6,265 bases of DNA from Thermoplasmata archaeon. Lineage in GTDB: Archaea; Thermoplasmatota; Thermoplasmata; Halarchaeoplasmatales; Halarchaeoplasmataceae. Each line of letters starts with the position of its first letter. Within the stretch, counting starts at the first letter, position 1. Positions 1-6,168 of the stretch are shown piece after piece. Under the pieces are notes generated by a model. That model searched no databases. It had not been told where the DNA came from and saw nothing but the letters and a program-made list of their open reading frames with translations. Position numbers and translations under genes: made by a program. The stretch covers positions 1 to 6,265 of the forward strand of contig JAFDTZ010000117.1 in assembly GCA_019594305.1 (NCBI GenBank). Direction: 5' to 3'.

Positions 1-291
1 AACGAACGAAAATATAACCATCATAATGGACGGCAACAAGACGGTCACAGCACACTTCGAACAGATATACCATAACCTTACCATCTCCGTCGAAGGAGAA
101 GGCACCACCGACCCGTCAGCGGTCAACCACTCATACGCCTACGGCACGCAAGTCAACTTAACAGCCACACCAGACGAAGGCTGGTTCTTCAGTCACTGGT
201 CCGGTGATGTTCCAGAGGGAAATGAAACGAACACAAATATCACCATCGCCATTGACGGCGACAAGAACATCACCGCTCACTTCTACGAGAT
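1..291 (+). repeat. In-frame 75-codon repeat in the surface-protein gene
   Basis: Bases 1-60 align without gaps to bases 226-285 at an offset of 225 bases, which is 75 codons. By hand count 46 of 60 bases match. The protein segments ending TAHF in both copies are the ends of two consecutive InlB-like modules. Only the last 20 or so residues of the first copy are inside the window, so the total copy number cannot be seen. Confidence 0.8.
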
Positions 292-745
292 AGTACCGCC
301 CTCCGTCGAGATAACCTCGCCCTATGACGGCGAAATATTCCATACCGACACTGTCACAGTGGAATGGCGCAGCGAAGAAGGTACGTACCCGATATCACAC
401 TACGAGATAAGTCTGAACGACGGTGAGTGGATAAACGTCGGTGATGATACTCACCACACCTTCGAGGGATTGAACGGCGGAACCTACGATATATCCGTGA
501 GGGCGGCGGATATCATGGGAAACGAAGCCACCGACACAAGCAGCATCACCGTGGATACGGGCGGGGATGTGTTCATCGGATTACTGATCCTGACATTGCT
601 GATAGTACTCGCTCTGGTACTGTTCATGATGTGGAAGAAAGAGCGGGGTACGGGGATCGAGGATGAGCTCGAAGAGGAGATCGCTCAGGGCGAATCGCAA
701 AACGAACAAGAAGAGAGCCTAGATCAGGAAGATACTGATCGGTAG
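2..745 (+). CDS. Surface protein C-terminal part: InlB-like repeats, Ig/FnIII-like domain, membrane anchor (5' partial)
   Basis: The reading frame is open to the left edge, and the residues before the first in-window ATG (base 26) match a later repeat, so the gene starts outside the window. Counting from that ATG, residues 15-88 form one complete module of the divergent InlB B-repeat type (NLTISVEGEG, then TPDEGWFFSHWSGD, then NITAHF). The end of a preceding module lies before it. Residues 91-178 look like an Ig or fibronectin-III beta domain (starting PPSVEITSP, ending SSITVDTGG). Residues 182-203 are a strongly hydrophobic membrane span, followed by KKER and a Glu/Asp/Gln-rich tail of about 30 residues. 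This predicts an outside N-terminal part and a cytoplasmic acidic tail. About eight N-x-S/T sequons lie in the repeat part, fitting archaeal surface glycosylation. An adhesion or cell-envelope role is inferred; the ligand is unknown. The codons are visibly richer in C-ending forms than in the neighbouring genes. Confidence 0.85.
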   Translation, partial: TNENITIIMDGNKTVTAHFEQIYHNLTISVEGEGTTDPSAVNHSYAYGTQVNLTATPDEGWFFSHWSGDVPEGNETNTNITIAIDGDKNITAHFYEIVPPSVEITSPYDGEIFHTDTVTVEWRSEEGTYPISHYEISLNDGEWINVGDDTHHTFEGLNGGTYDISVRAADIMGNEATDTSSITVDTGGDVFIGLLILTLLIVLALVLFMMWKKERGTGIEDELEEEIAQGESQNEQEESLDQEDTDR

Positions 746-759
746 AAATTGAACTTTAA

Positions 760-1752
760 CTAATAGGTCAATCCTTTCGGCTTTAAACGGACGCCCCTTT
801 CGCTTACCACCTTACCGACTATTTTTCCATCGACCATCTTTGCGGTATCTTCAGCATCGGACATAGACGAGATAATGCAGAAACCCATCCCCATGTTGAA
901 GGTCTGGTACATCTCAGTATCCGTTACTCTCCCCTCTTCCTGAATAAATTTGAATATCGGTTGAGGTTCTATAGGATCATCTATTTCATATCCAAAACCA
1001 GGGTTTATGCGTTTTATATTCCTCAAACCCCCGCCGGTGATGTGGGCCATTCCCTTTAAACGATATCTCTTAGACGCGCTCAGAACTTCCCTGGTGTATA
1101 TCTTGGTAGGTTCTAGCAAAACATCCCCCAAGATCCCAACGTCAAGCTCGTCTGTATAATCATGTTCTGATCTTTCGATTATTTTTCTTACGAGTGTGTA
1201 TCCGTTGGAATGTACACCCGAACTCGGTACTCCGATAATACAGTCACCTATTTCCAGATCGCTACCGTCTATAATATTCTCTTTTTTTACGTATCCGAGC
1301 ACGGTACCCGCGAGATCAAATCCCTTTATCAGGTCACCCAATGTAGCGGTCTCGCCTCCAATTATAGTTATATCGGACAGCTCCGCACCTTTGTGTAGCC
1401 CCTTTCCTATCTCCGCGGTCAATTCAGGGTCGGCTCGCTCCAGGGCAAGGTAGTCTACAAATGCAATGGGCTCCGCTCCCTGGCAGATAGTATCGTTAAC
1501 GTTCATGGCGATACAATCAATGCCGATAGTATCAAACCGCCCCATCTCATGGGCCACCAGCAGTTTAGTGCCCACACCATCCGTGCATAATGTCAGAGCA
1601 TAATCACCGAAATCAACTAGTCCGGTAAACTCACTTTTAAGCGGTGCTCCGAAGCCTTTTCTGGCGTACCTTATAGTTTTTTTCAGAGCGGAAATTGCTT
1701 TATCCTCCTTGTCTATGTCCACCCCTGAATCCTTATATGTGATTCCTGGCAT
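760..1752 (-). CDS. purM: Phosphoribosylformylglycinamidine cyclo-ligase (AIR synthetase)
   Basis: PurM (EC 6.3.3.1) closes the imidazole ring of formylglycinamidine ribonucleotide using ATP, giving AIR in cytoplasmic de novo purine synthesis. At 330 residues it is close to the usual family length of about 340. Family motifs run in order: YKDSGVDI at 6-13, TDGVGTK at 57-63, GIDCIAMNVND at 77-87, GAEP at 92-95, FVDYLA at 98-103, GGETA at 132-136, the conserved SSGVHSNGYTLVRK at 177-190, TGGG at 239-242 and FNMGMGF at 285-291. No motif is missing, so it should be active. The ATG at 1752 puts the YKDSGVDI motif at the expected distance from the N-terminus. It has no Shine-Dalgarno sequence before it but does have a TATA-like box about 25 bases upstream, which fits a leaderless mRNA. 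The gene stands alone: it diverges from the phosphoesterase-like gene and converges on the surface-protein gene with a 14-base gap. Confidence 0.97.
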   Translation of the reverse strand: MPGITYKDSGVDIDKEDKAISALKKTIRYARKGFGAPLKSEFTGLVDFGDYALTLCTDGVGTKLLVAHEMGRFDTIGIDCIAMNVNDTICQGAEPIAFVDYLALERADPELTAEIGKGLHKGAELSDITIIGGETATLGDLIKGFDLAGTVLGYVKKENIIDGSDLEIGDCIIGVPSSGVHSNGYTLVRKIIERSEHDYTDELDVGILGDVLLEPTKIYTREVLSASKRYRLKGMAHITGGGLRNIKRINPGFGYEIDDPIEPQPIFKFIQEEGRVTDTEMYQTFNMGMGFCIISSMSDAEDTAKMVDGKIVGKVVSERGVRLKPKGLTY

Positions 1753-1772
1753 GATGTTAGATAGTCATCGGC

Positions 1773-1781
1773 TACTTATTT
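1773..1781 (-). promoter_or_regulatory. Probable TATA box for purM
   Basis: Read on the minus strand, the site is AAATAAGTA, preceded by a purine-rich GGAAAG that could serve as a BRE. Its centre is about 25 bases from the purM ATG at 1752, so transcription would start at or next to the start codon. This matches the absence of a ribosome-binding site there. The box is not a perfect consensus. Confidence 0.5.
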
Positions 1782-1813
1782 CTTTCCGTGAAAATGAGGA
1801 TGCGTGTACAAAA

Positions 1814-1824
1814 TATTATAATAT
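1814..1824 (+). promoter_or_regulatory. Probable TATA box for the phosphoesterase-UbiD-protease operon
   Basis: TATTATAATAT is the most AT-rich stretch in the divergent intergenic region. It is centred about 28 bases before the ATG at 1847, the usual archaeal TATA-to-start distance for a leaderless transcript. It is the only obvious promoter ahead of the three plus-strand genes and helps choose the 1847 start. Confidence 0.6.
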
Positions 1825-1846
1825 GTCTCGTACTTTGCGGGTTAAG

Positions 1847-2605
1847 ATGAGAATAATCGCGACTACCGATTTTCTAGGAGAAAAACGGATTTTGGAACCC
1901 CTTCAAAAGACGGTACGGAAGAAGGATCCAGATGTATTTCTCTTCATGGGCGGGATGTGTAGGGGCGAGTCACACATAAAAGAAATTGAAGATGCCATGA
2001 AGGCCGGACGCGAACCGAATAAGACAAAAGAGGCATTGATCGAGGAGCGTAAGAAGAAGAACGAGGATATTATTCAATTCGTTGATTTTTTAAAAACTTT
2101 GAATCTTCCATGCCTGATAGTCCCCGGTAGAACAGATTCCCCGGTTCCCATGTACGAAAATATTCTTTCAGAGCACATAAGCCATCCCAACCTGCATCTT
2201 ATCCACCTTAAGTATGTACAGCTAGGTGGCTTCCTTTTCAGCGGGTGCGGAGGTCTTATAGCAGACGACAATGAACATTATTTTGAGTACCGTATCGATA
2301 AGGATAGCGTACGAGACAGCATGAAAAATTTAAGATCCTTCGGACAGGAGAAAATACTGTTGTTCCATACACCCTTCGAATCCACATCCGAGGATGGGAC
2401 GGTAACCGGCTCGATGTGTGTTAACGAAATAATAAAATACTTAGAACCCAAGATCCTCTTCTACGGTATGACCCCGCCGGAAGAGAAAATGAAGATAATC
2501 GGTGATTGTGTAACGGTCAACCCCGGACCTCTAGCAGAGGGGAATTATGCGTTGATGAATACAAAGACCATGAACGTAGAGTTTAAAAAATTGGAGGTAG
2601 GTTGA
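1847..2605 (+). CDS. Metallophosphoesterase-fold protein (COG2129/Icc-like) with a degenerate metal site
   Basis: This 252-residue protein has the layout of archaeal COG2129 calcineurin-like phosphoesterases: an N-terminal beta strand and first motif (MRIIATTDFLG), a second strand ending FLFMGGM (31-37), VPGRTD (92-97), an FSGCGG turn (131-136), LLFHTPF (171-177), FYGMTPP (205-211) and the characteristic NPGPLAEG ending (225-232). The usual metal ligands are mostly replaced: D-x-H is DFL (Asp8 kept, His lost), GD is GG (35-36), GNxD is GRTD (94-97), and GHxH is GMTP (207-210). Only Asp8, Asp97 and the His174 of the HTP motif remain, so normal two-metal phosphoesterase activity is unlikely. 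A regulatory or scaffold role is inferred. A charged insert at about 40-75, rich in Lys and Glu, is probably helical. The frame extends upstream into purM, but ATG 1847 is preferred: the protein homology begins there, no good ribosome site precedes earlier ATGs, and a TATA box lies 28 bases upstream. It is the first gene of a tight operon. Confidence 0.8.
   Translation: MRIIATTDFLGEKRILEPLQKTVRKKDPDVFLFMGGMCRGESHIKEIEDAMKAGREPNKTKEALIEERKKKNEDIIQFVDFLKTLNLPCLIVPGRTDSPVPMYENILSEHISHPNLHLIHLKYVQLGGFLFSGCGGLIADDNEHYFEYRIDKDSVRDSMKNLRSFGQEKILLFHTPFESTSEDGTVTGSMCVNEIIKYLEPKILFYGMTPPEEKMKIIGDCVTVNPGPLAEGNYALMNTKTMNVEFKKLEVG
2593..2598 (+). promoter_or_regulatory. Ribosome-binding site deciding the TTG start of the UbiD gene
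   Basis: GGAGGT lies inside the last codons of the phosphoesterase-like gene, three bases before TTG 2602. This strong match to the archaeal anti-Shine-Dalgarno sequence supports the TTG start. The TTG overlaps the preceding gene's TGA stop by two bases, and no in-frame ATG occurs for more than 30 codons. Confidence 0.75.
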
Positions 2606-3882
2606 AAACGTCCTTAAAACACTACATTTCAAGTTTTAGTAAAAATGTATGCGATAGAGATGTTTCAGTTGAGCTTGATGTTACAAAGGAAGCTCTTGCA
2701 GATATGGAGACACCTATCTACTTCCCTAAGTTCCCCGGCGGTCCTTTGGTCGTTAACCTATTTGCTACAAGGGAAAGATTGGCTCGAGCTTTTAATGTTG
2801 GTAAGAGTGAAATTGTAGATACACTTGCCGAAGCAGTAGATTCTCCTACAGACGTAAATGTGATAGAGTCACCCCCTGTTTTGAAAAATCATATCGAAGA
2901 CCCCGACCTAAGGAAGCTTCCTATCCCTAAGTACTATCCCGGTGACGGAGGCAGATACATCACCTCGGGTGTTGTCTTCGCCGAACTCGATGGAAAACGC
3001 AATCTGTCTTTTCATAGGATGATGCTTACAGGTAAAAACACATTCACCATCAGATTGGTTGAAAGAGACCTTTATCGTATGTATAATGCCGCTAGGGTGC
3101 GGGGCGAAGAATTATACTTCTCAATGGCTATCGGGTTGTGTCCGTCTCTGCTACTTCCGTCGGCAACATCGGTAGATTACGAGGTTGACGAACTTAAAGT
3201 AGCAAGCGCATTAAGAGAAAGAACCTTAGGCGAGAAGGTCGAGGTCGCTCACTTGGACAACGGTAATATGATCCCCGCCCATGCCGAATACCTTTTGGAG
3301 GGCCGAATTACCCATGACGAGGGGCCGGAGGGACCTTTCGTAGATATTACAGGTACGTATGACCATGAAAGGATTCAGCCCGTAGTGGAAATAGACAGTA
3401 TTTGGCATAGCGACGACCCGGTGTTCCACGCTTTGCTCCCCGGAGGTCACGAGCATTTTCTACTGATGGGGCTCCCTCGCGAATCTGCTATGAAACGAGA
3501 TTTACAGCGGGCGGTCAATGTAAAGGACGTTCGATTAACAGAGGGAGGATGCTCATGGCTACACGGTGTTGTATCTATCTTTAAAGAAGACGAAGACGAT
3601 GGACGTAGAGCGATAGAGACGGCCTTTAACGCACACAGATCCATGAAGAAAGTCATCGTAGTGGACGACGACATAGACATACATGACGATAAACAGGTTG
3701 AATGGGCCGTTGCAACAAGATTCCAGCCGGATAGAGACCTTGTGGTGTTCAAGGATCAGAAGGGTAGTTCACTAGACCCCAGTTCGAGCGTACCCGGAAC
3801 CACTGCTAAATGGGGGCTGGATGCTACACGACCCAACAACGGCTTCAACCCTGACCTATTCGCTAAGGCAGAAATCGAGTGA
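2602..3882 (+). CDS. UbiD-family prenyl-FMN decarboxylase, probable anhydromevalonate phosphate decarboxylase
   Basis: UbiD enzymes decarboxylate alpha,beta-unsaturated acids using prenylated FMN made by UbiX, with a divalent metal and K+. At 426 residues this belongs to the shorter archaeal class; E. coli UbiD is nearly 500. Motifs seen in order: YITSG at 119-123, NLSFHRMML at 134-142 with the metal-binding His138, PAHAEYLLEG at 225-234 with metal ligand Glu229, EGPFVDITG at 243-251 giving the acidic Glu243/Asp248 pair, VVDDDIDIHD at 353-362 followed by the ATRFQPDRD segment, and KWGLDAT at 403-409. The catalytic set therefore looks intact. Most archaea use such a protein to decarboxylate trans-anhydromevalonate 5-phosphate to isopentenyl phosphate in the modified mevalonate pathway. 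That assignment is an inference from size and lineage; a hydroxybenzoate or other aromatic-acid decarboxylase is the alternative. The start is TTG, translationally coupled to the gene before it. The protease gene follows after six bases. Confidence 0.9.
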   Translation: MKTSLKHYISSFSKNVCDRDVSVELDVTKEALADMETPIYFPKFPGGPLVVNLFATRERLARAFNVGKSEIVDTLAEAVDSPTDVNVIESPPVLKNHIEDPDLRKLPIPKYYPGDGGRYITSGVVFAELDGKRNLSFHRMMLTGKNTFTIRLVERDLYRMYNAARVRGEELYFSMAIGLCPSLLLPSATSVDYEVDELKVASALRERTLGEKVEVAHLDNGNMIPAHAEYLLEGRITHDEGPEGPFVDITGTYDHERIQPVVEIDSIWHSDDPVFHALLPGGHEHFLLMGLPRESAMKRDLQRAVNVKDVRLTEGGCSWLHGVVSIFKEDEDDGRRAIETAFNAHRSMKKVIVVDDDIDIHDDKQVEWAVATRFQPDRDLVVFKDQKGSSLDPSSSVPGTTAKWGLDATRPNNGFNPDLFAKAEIE

Positions 3883-3888
3883 GAACAT

Positions 3889-5040
3889 ATGGAAGAACAA
3901 GATTTTCCCTACGAATTCGATCCCGAGAAGAGAAAAATTGCTAAGGTATATTCCAAGCAACAGTTATTGATAGGATTGTTTCAGGGTATCCTTATACCGG
4001 TGTCCTTTCTATTTGTCGTATACGTGTCTTCCTTCTCGCAGTGGTTGGAGTTATCTTTTTTTGATATCCTTGTAAATACACCTTTACATGGGTACTGGCT
4101 CGTTGCAGCACTTTATGTGGTCGCTTTGATGCTTATTATATTTGCAATTGGTCTACCCCTGGCCTTTTACGCCGGATATAAACTAGAGCACGACTACGAT
4201 CTCAGTAATCAAAGTGTAGGTTCTTGGATAAAGGATCAAGGAAAATCTTTGTTAGTGTCGTTGTTGATCACAACACCACTTATAACCGGTGTGTTTTTTC
4301 TAGGGAAGACATACCCTGATAAATGGTGGTTATATGCGGGACTGGCCTTGTTTGTAGTAACCGGCGTGATATCAAATATCGCACATCTTGTTTTACTGCC
4401 ACTGTTCTTCAATACTGAAGAATTGAAGGATGATAAACTCAGTGAAAGGTTGAAAGGATTAGCCGAAGAAAACGGTGTCACCGGTGTTGAGAAGGTGATC
4501 AAAGTCTTCGCTAGTGAGAAAACAGAGAAAGCAAATGCAGGATTTGCCGGTATGGGCAAAACTAAGAGAATATATCTCTTTGATACGCTATTGAATAAAT
4601 TTCACGAAAGGGAAGTTGAGGGGGTGGTTGCTCACGAGATGGGACACTACGTAAATCGTGACGTACCAAGGTACATCTTGTTGGAAGGATTGATCATATT
4701 TCCCATTTTCTTCCTTGTTAATCTGCTCTTTACAAACTGGGCGAGTTTCGATAACATATATCATCTTCCACTTTTTTTACTCATCCTTTACGGGCTGTAC
4801 AGCATAATAGATCCTATCACCCTAGCATATAGTAGACACAGGGAACGTGAAGCAGATACATTCGCCCTAGATGCTATCGGTGACCCGGTCCCATTGATAT
4901 CGGCATTTAAAAGACTGTCCGACATCGACCTGGCAGAAGTAAATCCTAGGCGAAGCGTAGAAATTTTATTTTATTCTCATCCAGCGCCGTATAAGCGTAT
5001 AGACATGGCCAGGGAGTGGCTTAAAAAGCTATCATCTTGA
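3889..5040 (+). CDS. Ste24-type M48 zinc metalloprotease, integral membrane
   Basis: This 383-residue membrane protease of the M48 family carries the HEMGH zinc site at 249-253 (His249, His253, catalytic Glu250). The third ligand is Glu319 in the SRHREREAD segment (315-323). Other family marks are NAGFAGMGKTKRIYLFDTLL (216-235), just before the active site, and FYSHPAPYKRI (361-371) near the C-terminus. The N-terminal part holds several membrane spans (about 27-49, 66-97, 120-138, 148-172) and a YKLEHDYDLSNQS segment (97-109). This matches the N-terminal domain of eukaryotic Ste24/CAAX proteases and is absent from the short HtpX type. Two more spans are at about 259-281 and 292-312. In eukaryotes Ste24 trims prenylated proteins; in archaea a role in membrane-protein quality control is more likely, but no substrate is known. 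ATG 3889 is six bases after the UbiD stop, with GTGAG just ahead as a weak ribosome site. The 3' end overlaps the convergent membrane-protein gene by 20 bases. Confidence 0.93.
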   Translation: MEEQDFPYEFDPEKRKIAKVYSKQQLLIGLFQGILIPVSFLFVVYVSSFSQWLELSFFDILVNTPLHGYWLVAALYVVALMLIIFAIGLPLAFYAGYKLEHDYDLSNQSVGSWIKDQGKSLLVSLLITTPLITGVFFLGKTYPDKWWLYAGLALFVVTGVISNIAHLVLLPLFFNTEELKDDKLSERLKGLAEENGVTGVEKVIKVFASEKTEKANAGFAGMGKTKRIYLFDTLLNKFHEREVEGVVAHEMGHYVNRDVPRYILLEGLIIFPIFFLVNLLFTNWASFDNIYHLPLFLLILYGLYSIIDPITLAYSRHREREADTFALDAIGDPVPLISAFKRLSDIDLAEVNPRRSVEILFYSHPAPYKRIDMAREWLKKLSS

Positions 5041-5791
5041 GATGCTCTTTTCGCTGCTGATAGGCACCATAGGCACCTAGCAGGAGGCCTATATACCATA
5101 GTAATCTGATCGGTGACCCCGGATAGATGAGGTCGTACGTAAAACCAAGAGGATGAAATATGTCACCCATGGCGATCAAAGTGAACCCGCAAGCCATGAA
5201 ATACCATCCCTTGGAACTTATGGTCAACAGAACTAACATGGCAAGTAAAACTGCGAATAATTCTGCAAAGGCGAATATAGCATACATATCATTTTGTAGG
5301 TCAAATCCACCCTCCATTGCGGGTAATATTGCAGATACTATTGTGAGCAGTATCCATCCTAAAAACGTGATCGCCACAACGGTTATTTCTTTTTTGTCTA
5401 TATCAAGACCTGTGGTCTTCAGTTTAAGCATAATGCCGGCTATTATTACGGGCTTAGATGTAAAACGTAGGATGAAATAAAGTGTACTGCCACCCCCTAA
5501 AGCATCCGATAGGTTAGCGGCTAGGACCATTATCAAGGCAAAAATAAGTATTGTCCAGACCCAACATTCCTTGCTTTTAACGCCATAAAGCGAAGCGGTA
5601 TAGGCGAAGCTGATCAAGGTAACGGTAATGGCGGTTACTCCTACCACTCTGTCTATGAACAAACCCATACCAACGAAGGGTACAAGTGAGAACGATATCA
5701 GCGACACGGCTATAAGGAGTATGTACATATTCTCTATAGCATGTGATGAACTCAATTTTTCAATCGAAAGCTCATCTTTTTTTAATTTCAT
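5021..5791 (-). CDS. Multi-pass membrane protein of unknown function (about eight spans)
   Basis: I do not recognise a named family with confidence. The 256-residue protein has a charged N-terminus (1-20) and hydrophobic spans at about 21-41, 50-70, 76-96, 103-123, 135-157, 168-190, 195-212 and 226-244, then a short basic tail with QQRKEH. Charged or polar residues inside or beside spans (Asp96, Arg109, Glu177, Asp210, His213) could form a ligand or transport site. The last third, with GDIFHPLGFTYD, YPGSP and LWYIGLLLGAYGAY, resembles the stand-alone 7TM sensory domains found ahead of some prokaryotic histidine kinases. That is a weak resemblance, and no kinase or cyclase domain follows. ATG 5791 is supported by GGAGGTGG four bases upstream and by an ATGA overlap with the small gene before it, so the two are translationally coupled. 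The stop lies inside the 3' end of the M48 gene on the other strand. Confidence 0.82.
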   Translation of the reverse strand: MKLKKDELSIEKLSSSHAIENMYILLIAVSLISFSLVPFVGMGLFIDRVVGVTAITVTLISFAYTASLYGVKSKECWVWTILIFALIMVLAANLSDALGGGSTLYFILRFTSKPVIIAGIMLKLKTTGLDIDKKEITVVAITFLGWILLTIVSAILPAMEGGFDLQNDMYAIFAFAELFAVLLAMLVLLTISSKGWYFMACGFTLIAMGDIFHPLGFTYDLIYPGSPIRLLWYIGLLLGAYGAYQQRKEHLKMIAF

Positions 5792-6039
5792 TTTTCCACC
5801 TCCAACACATTCAATTTTTTCATTGTTTTAACCCTCCATTCTTCCGCTTTCCTTTTAGACATAAAATCATATAGGGACGGAACAATATGGTTCGAAAGTG
5901 CATCTTTCATCACACTAACCGTAACATCCTCCGGTGTAGCCCCCTGGTTGATGACCGCCTTTTTTGTAATTCCTACAGATAGTATATCACCAACGAATCC
6001 TAGTTCCTTGACAACCGTGTCGAAAACCTTATTAGGCAT
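5788..6039 (-). CDS. Small soluble protein of unknown function, coupled to the membrane protein
   Basis: I do not recognise this 83-residue protein. It has no membrane span, signal peptide or cysteine. Residues 3-20 (NKVFDTVVKELGFVGDIL) look like an amphipathic helix. Residues 33-36 form a GATP turn before a second probable helix (36-60). Residues 61-83 are strongly charged with many Lys, Arg and Glu. This helical layout suits a protein-protein or membrane-surface adaptor, but that is a guess. A GTG at 6048 would add three residues. ATG 6039 is preferred because GAAGGTG (6046-6052 on the minus strand) is then a ribosome site six bases away, while the GTG itself lies inside that site. Its stop overlaps the start of the membrane-protein gene as ATGA, and a clear TATA box lies upstream, so it is the first gene of a two-gene operon. 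Confidence 0.75.
   Translation of the reverse strand: MPNKVFDTVVKELGFVGDILSVGITKKAVINQGATPEDVTVSVMKDALSNHIVPSLYDFMSKRKAEEWRVKTMKKLNVLEVEK
5796..5803 (-). promoter_or_regulatory. Ribosome-binding site of the multi-pass membrane protein gene
   Basis: On the minus strand this reads GGAGGTGG, a near-perfect archaeal Shine-Dalgarno sequence four bases from ATG 5791. It sits inside the end of the preceding small gene and helps confirm that the small gene and the membrane protein are read as one unit. Confidence 0.8.
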
Positions 6040-6045
6040 ATTAAA

Positions 6046-6052
6046 CACCTTC
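6046..6052 (-). promoter_or_regulatory. Ribosome-binding site choosing ATG 6039 over GTG 6048
   Basis: The minus strand reads GAAGGTG, one mismatch from GGAGGTG, ending six bases before ATG 6039. The alternative GTG start is part of this very motif and has only an A-rich stretch before it. Confidence 0.6.
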
Positions 6053-6090
6053 TTTTTTTAAAGATTTTTAGTACGCATATATGACTAATA

Positions 6091-6100
6091 GTATATAATT
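6091..6100 (-). promoter_or_regulatory. Probable TATA box of the small-protein/membrane-protein operon
   Basis: On the minus strand this reads AATTATATAC, containing a strong archaeal TATA core. Transcription would be expected about 25 bases downstream, near 6070, leaving a leader of about 30 bases that carries the GAAGGTG ribosome site. The box lies inside an imperfect palindrome at 6088-6104. Confidence 0.55.
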
Positions 6101-6168
6101 CTATCGTATCATCTAGCATAGTGTTATCTTTTTTTCATTTTCGAACGGGTGTGGGACAGAATTCCAGG

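Noticed and set aside
746..759. Possible shared terminator between the convergent surface-protein and purM genes
   Set aside because: The 14-base gap holds no stem-loop and no T-run long enough to call on either strand.
1196..1453. Open frames on the plus strand inside purM
   Set aside because: They are antisense to strongly conserved purM motifs and their Ser/Pro-rich translations resemble no protein family.
1709..1846. Longer version of the phosphoesterase-like gene starting at ATG 1709 or ATG 1823
   Set aside because: The 1709 start would overlap the start of purM and add residues with no family match. ATG 1823 overlaps the TATA box. Homology and promoter spacing both favour ATG 1847.
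3447..3752. Open frame on the minus strand inside the UbiD gene
   Set aside because: Its translation is low-complexity Ser/Thr-rich, has no ribosome site or promoter, and lies opposite conserved UbiD motifs.
5160..5480. Open frame on the plus strand opposite the membrane-protein gene
   Set aside because: The minus-strand frame has regular hydrophobic spans, a strong ribosome site and coupling to its neighbour; the plus-strand frame has none of these.
6124..6141. T-rich run that could be an archaeal terminator on the plus strand
   Set aside because: No plus-strand gene ends nearby; the last plus-strand gene stops at 5040. On the minus strand the run is A-rich and would not terminate the DUF2080-like gene.
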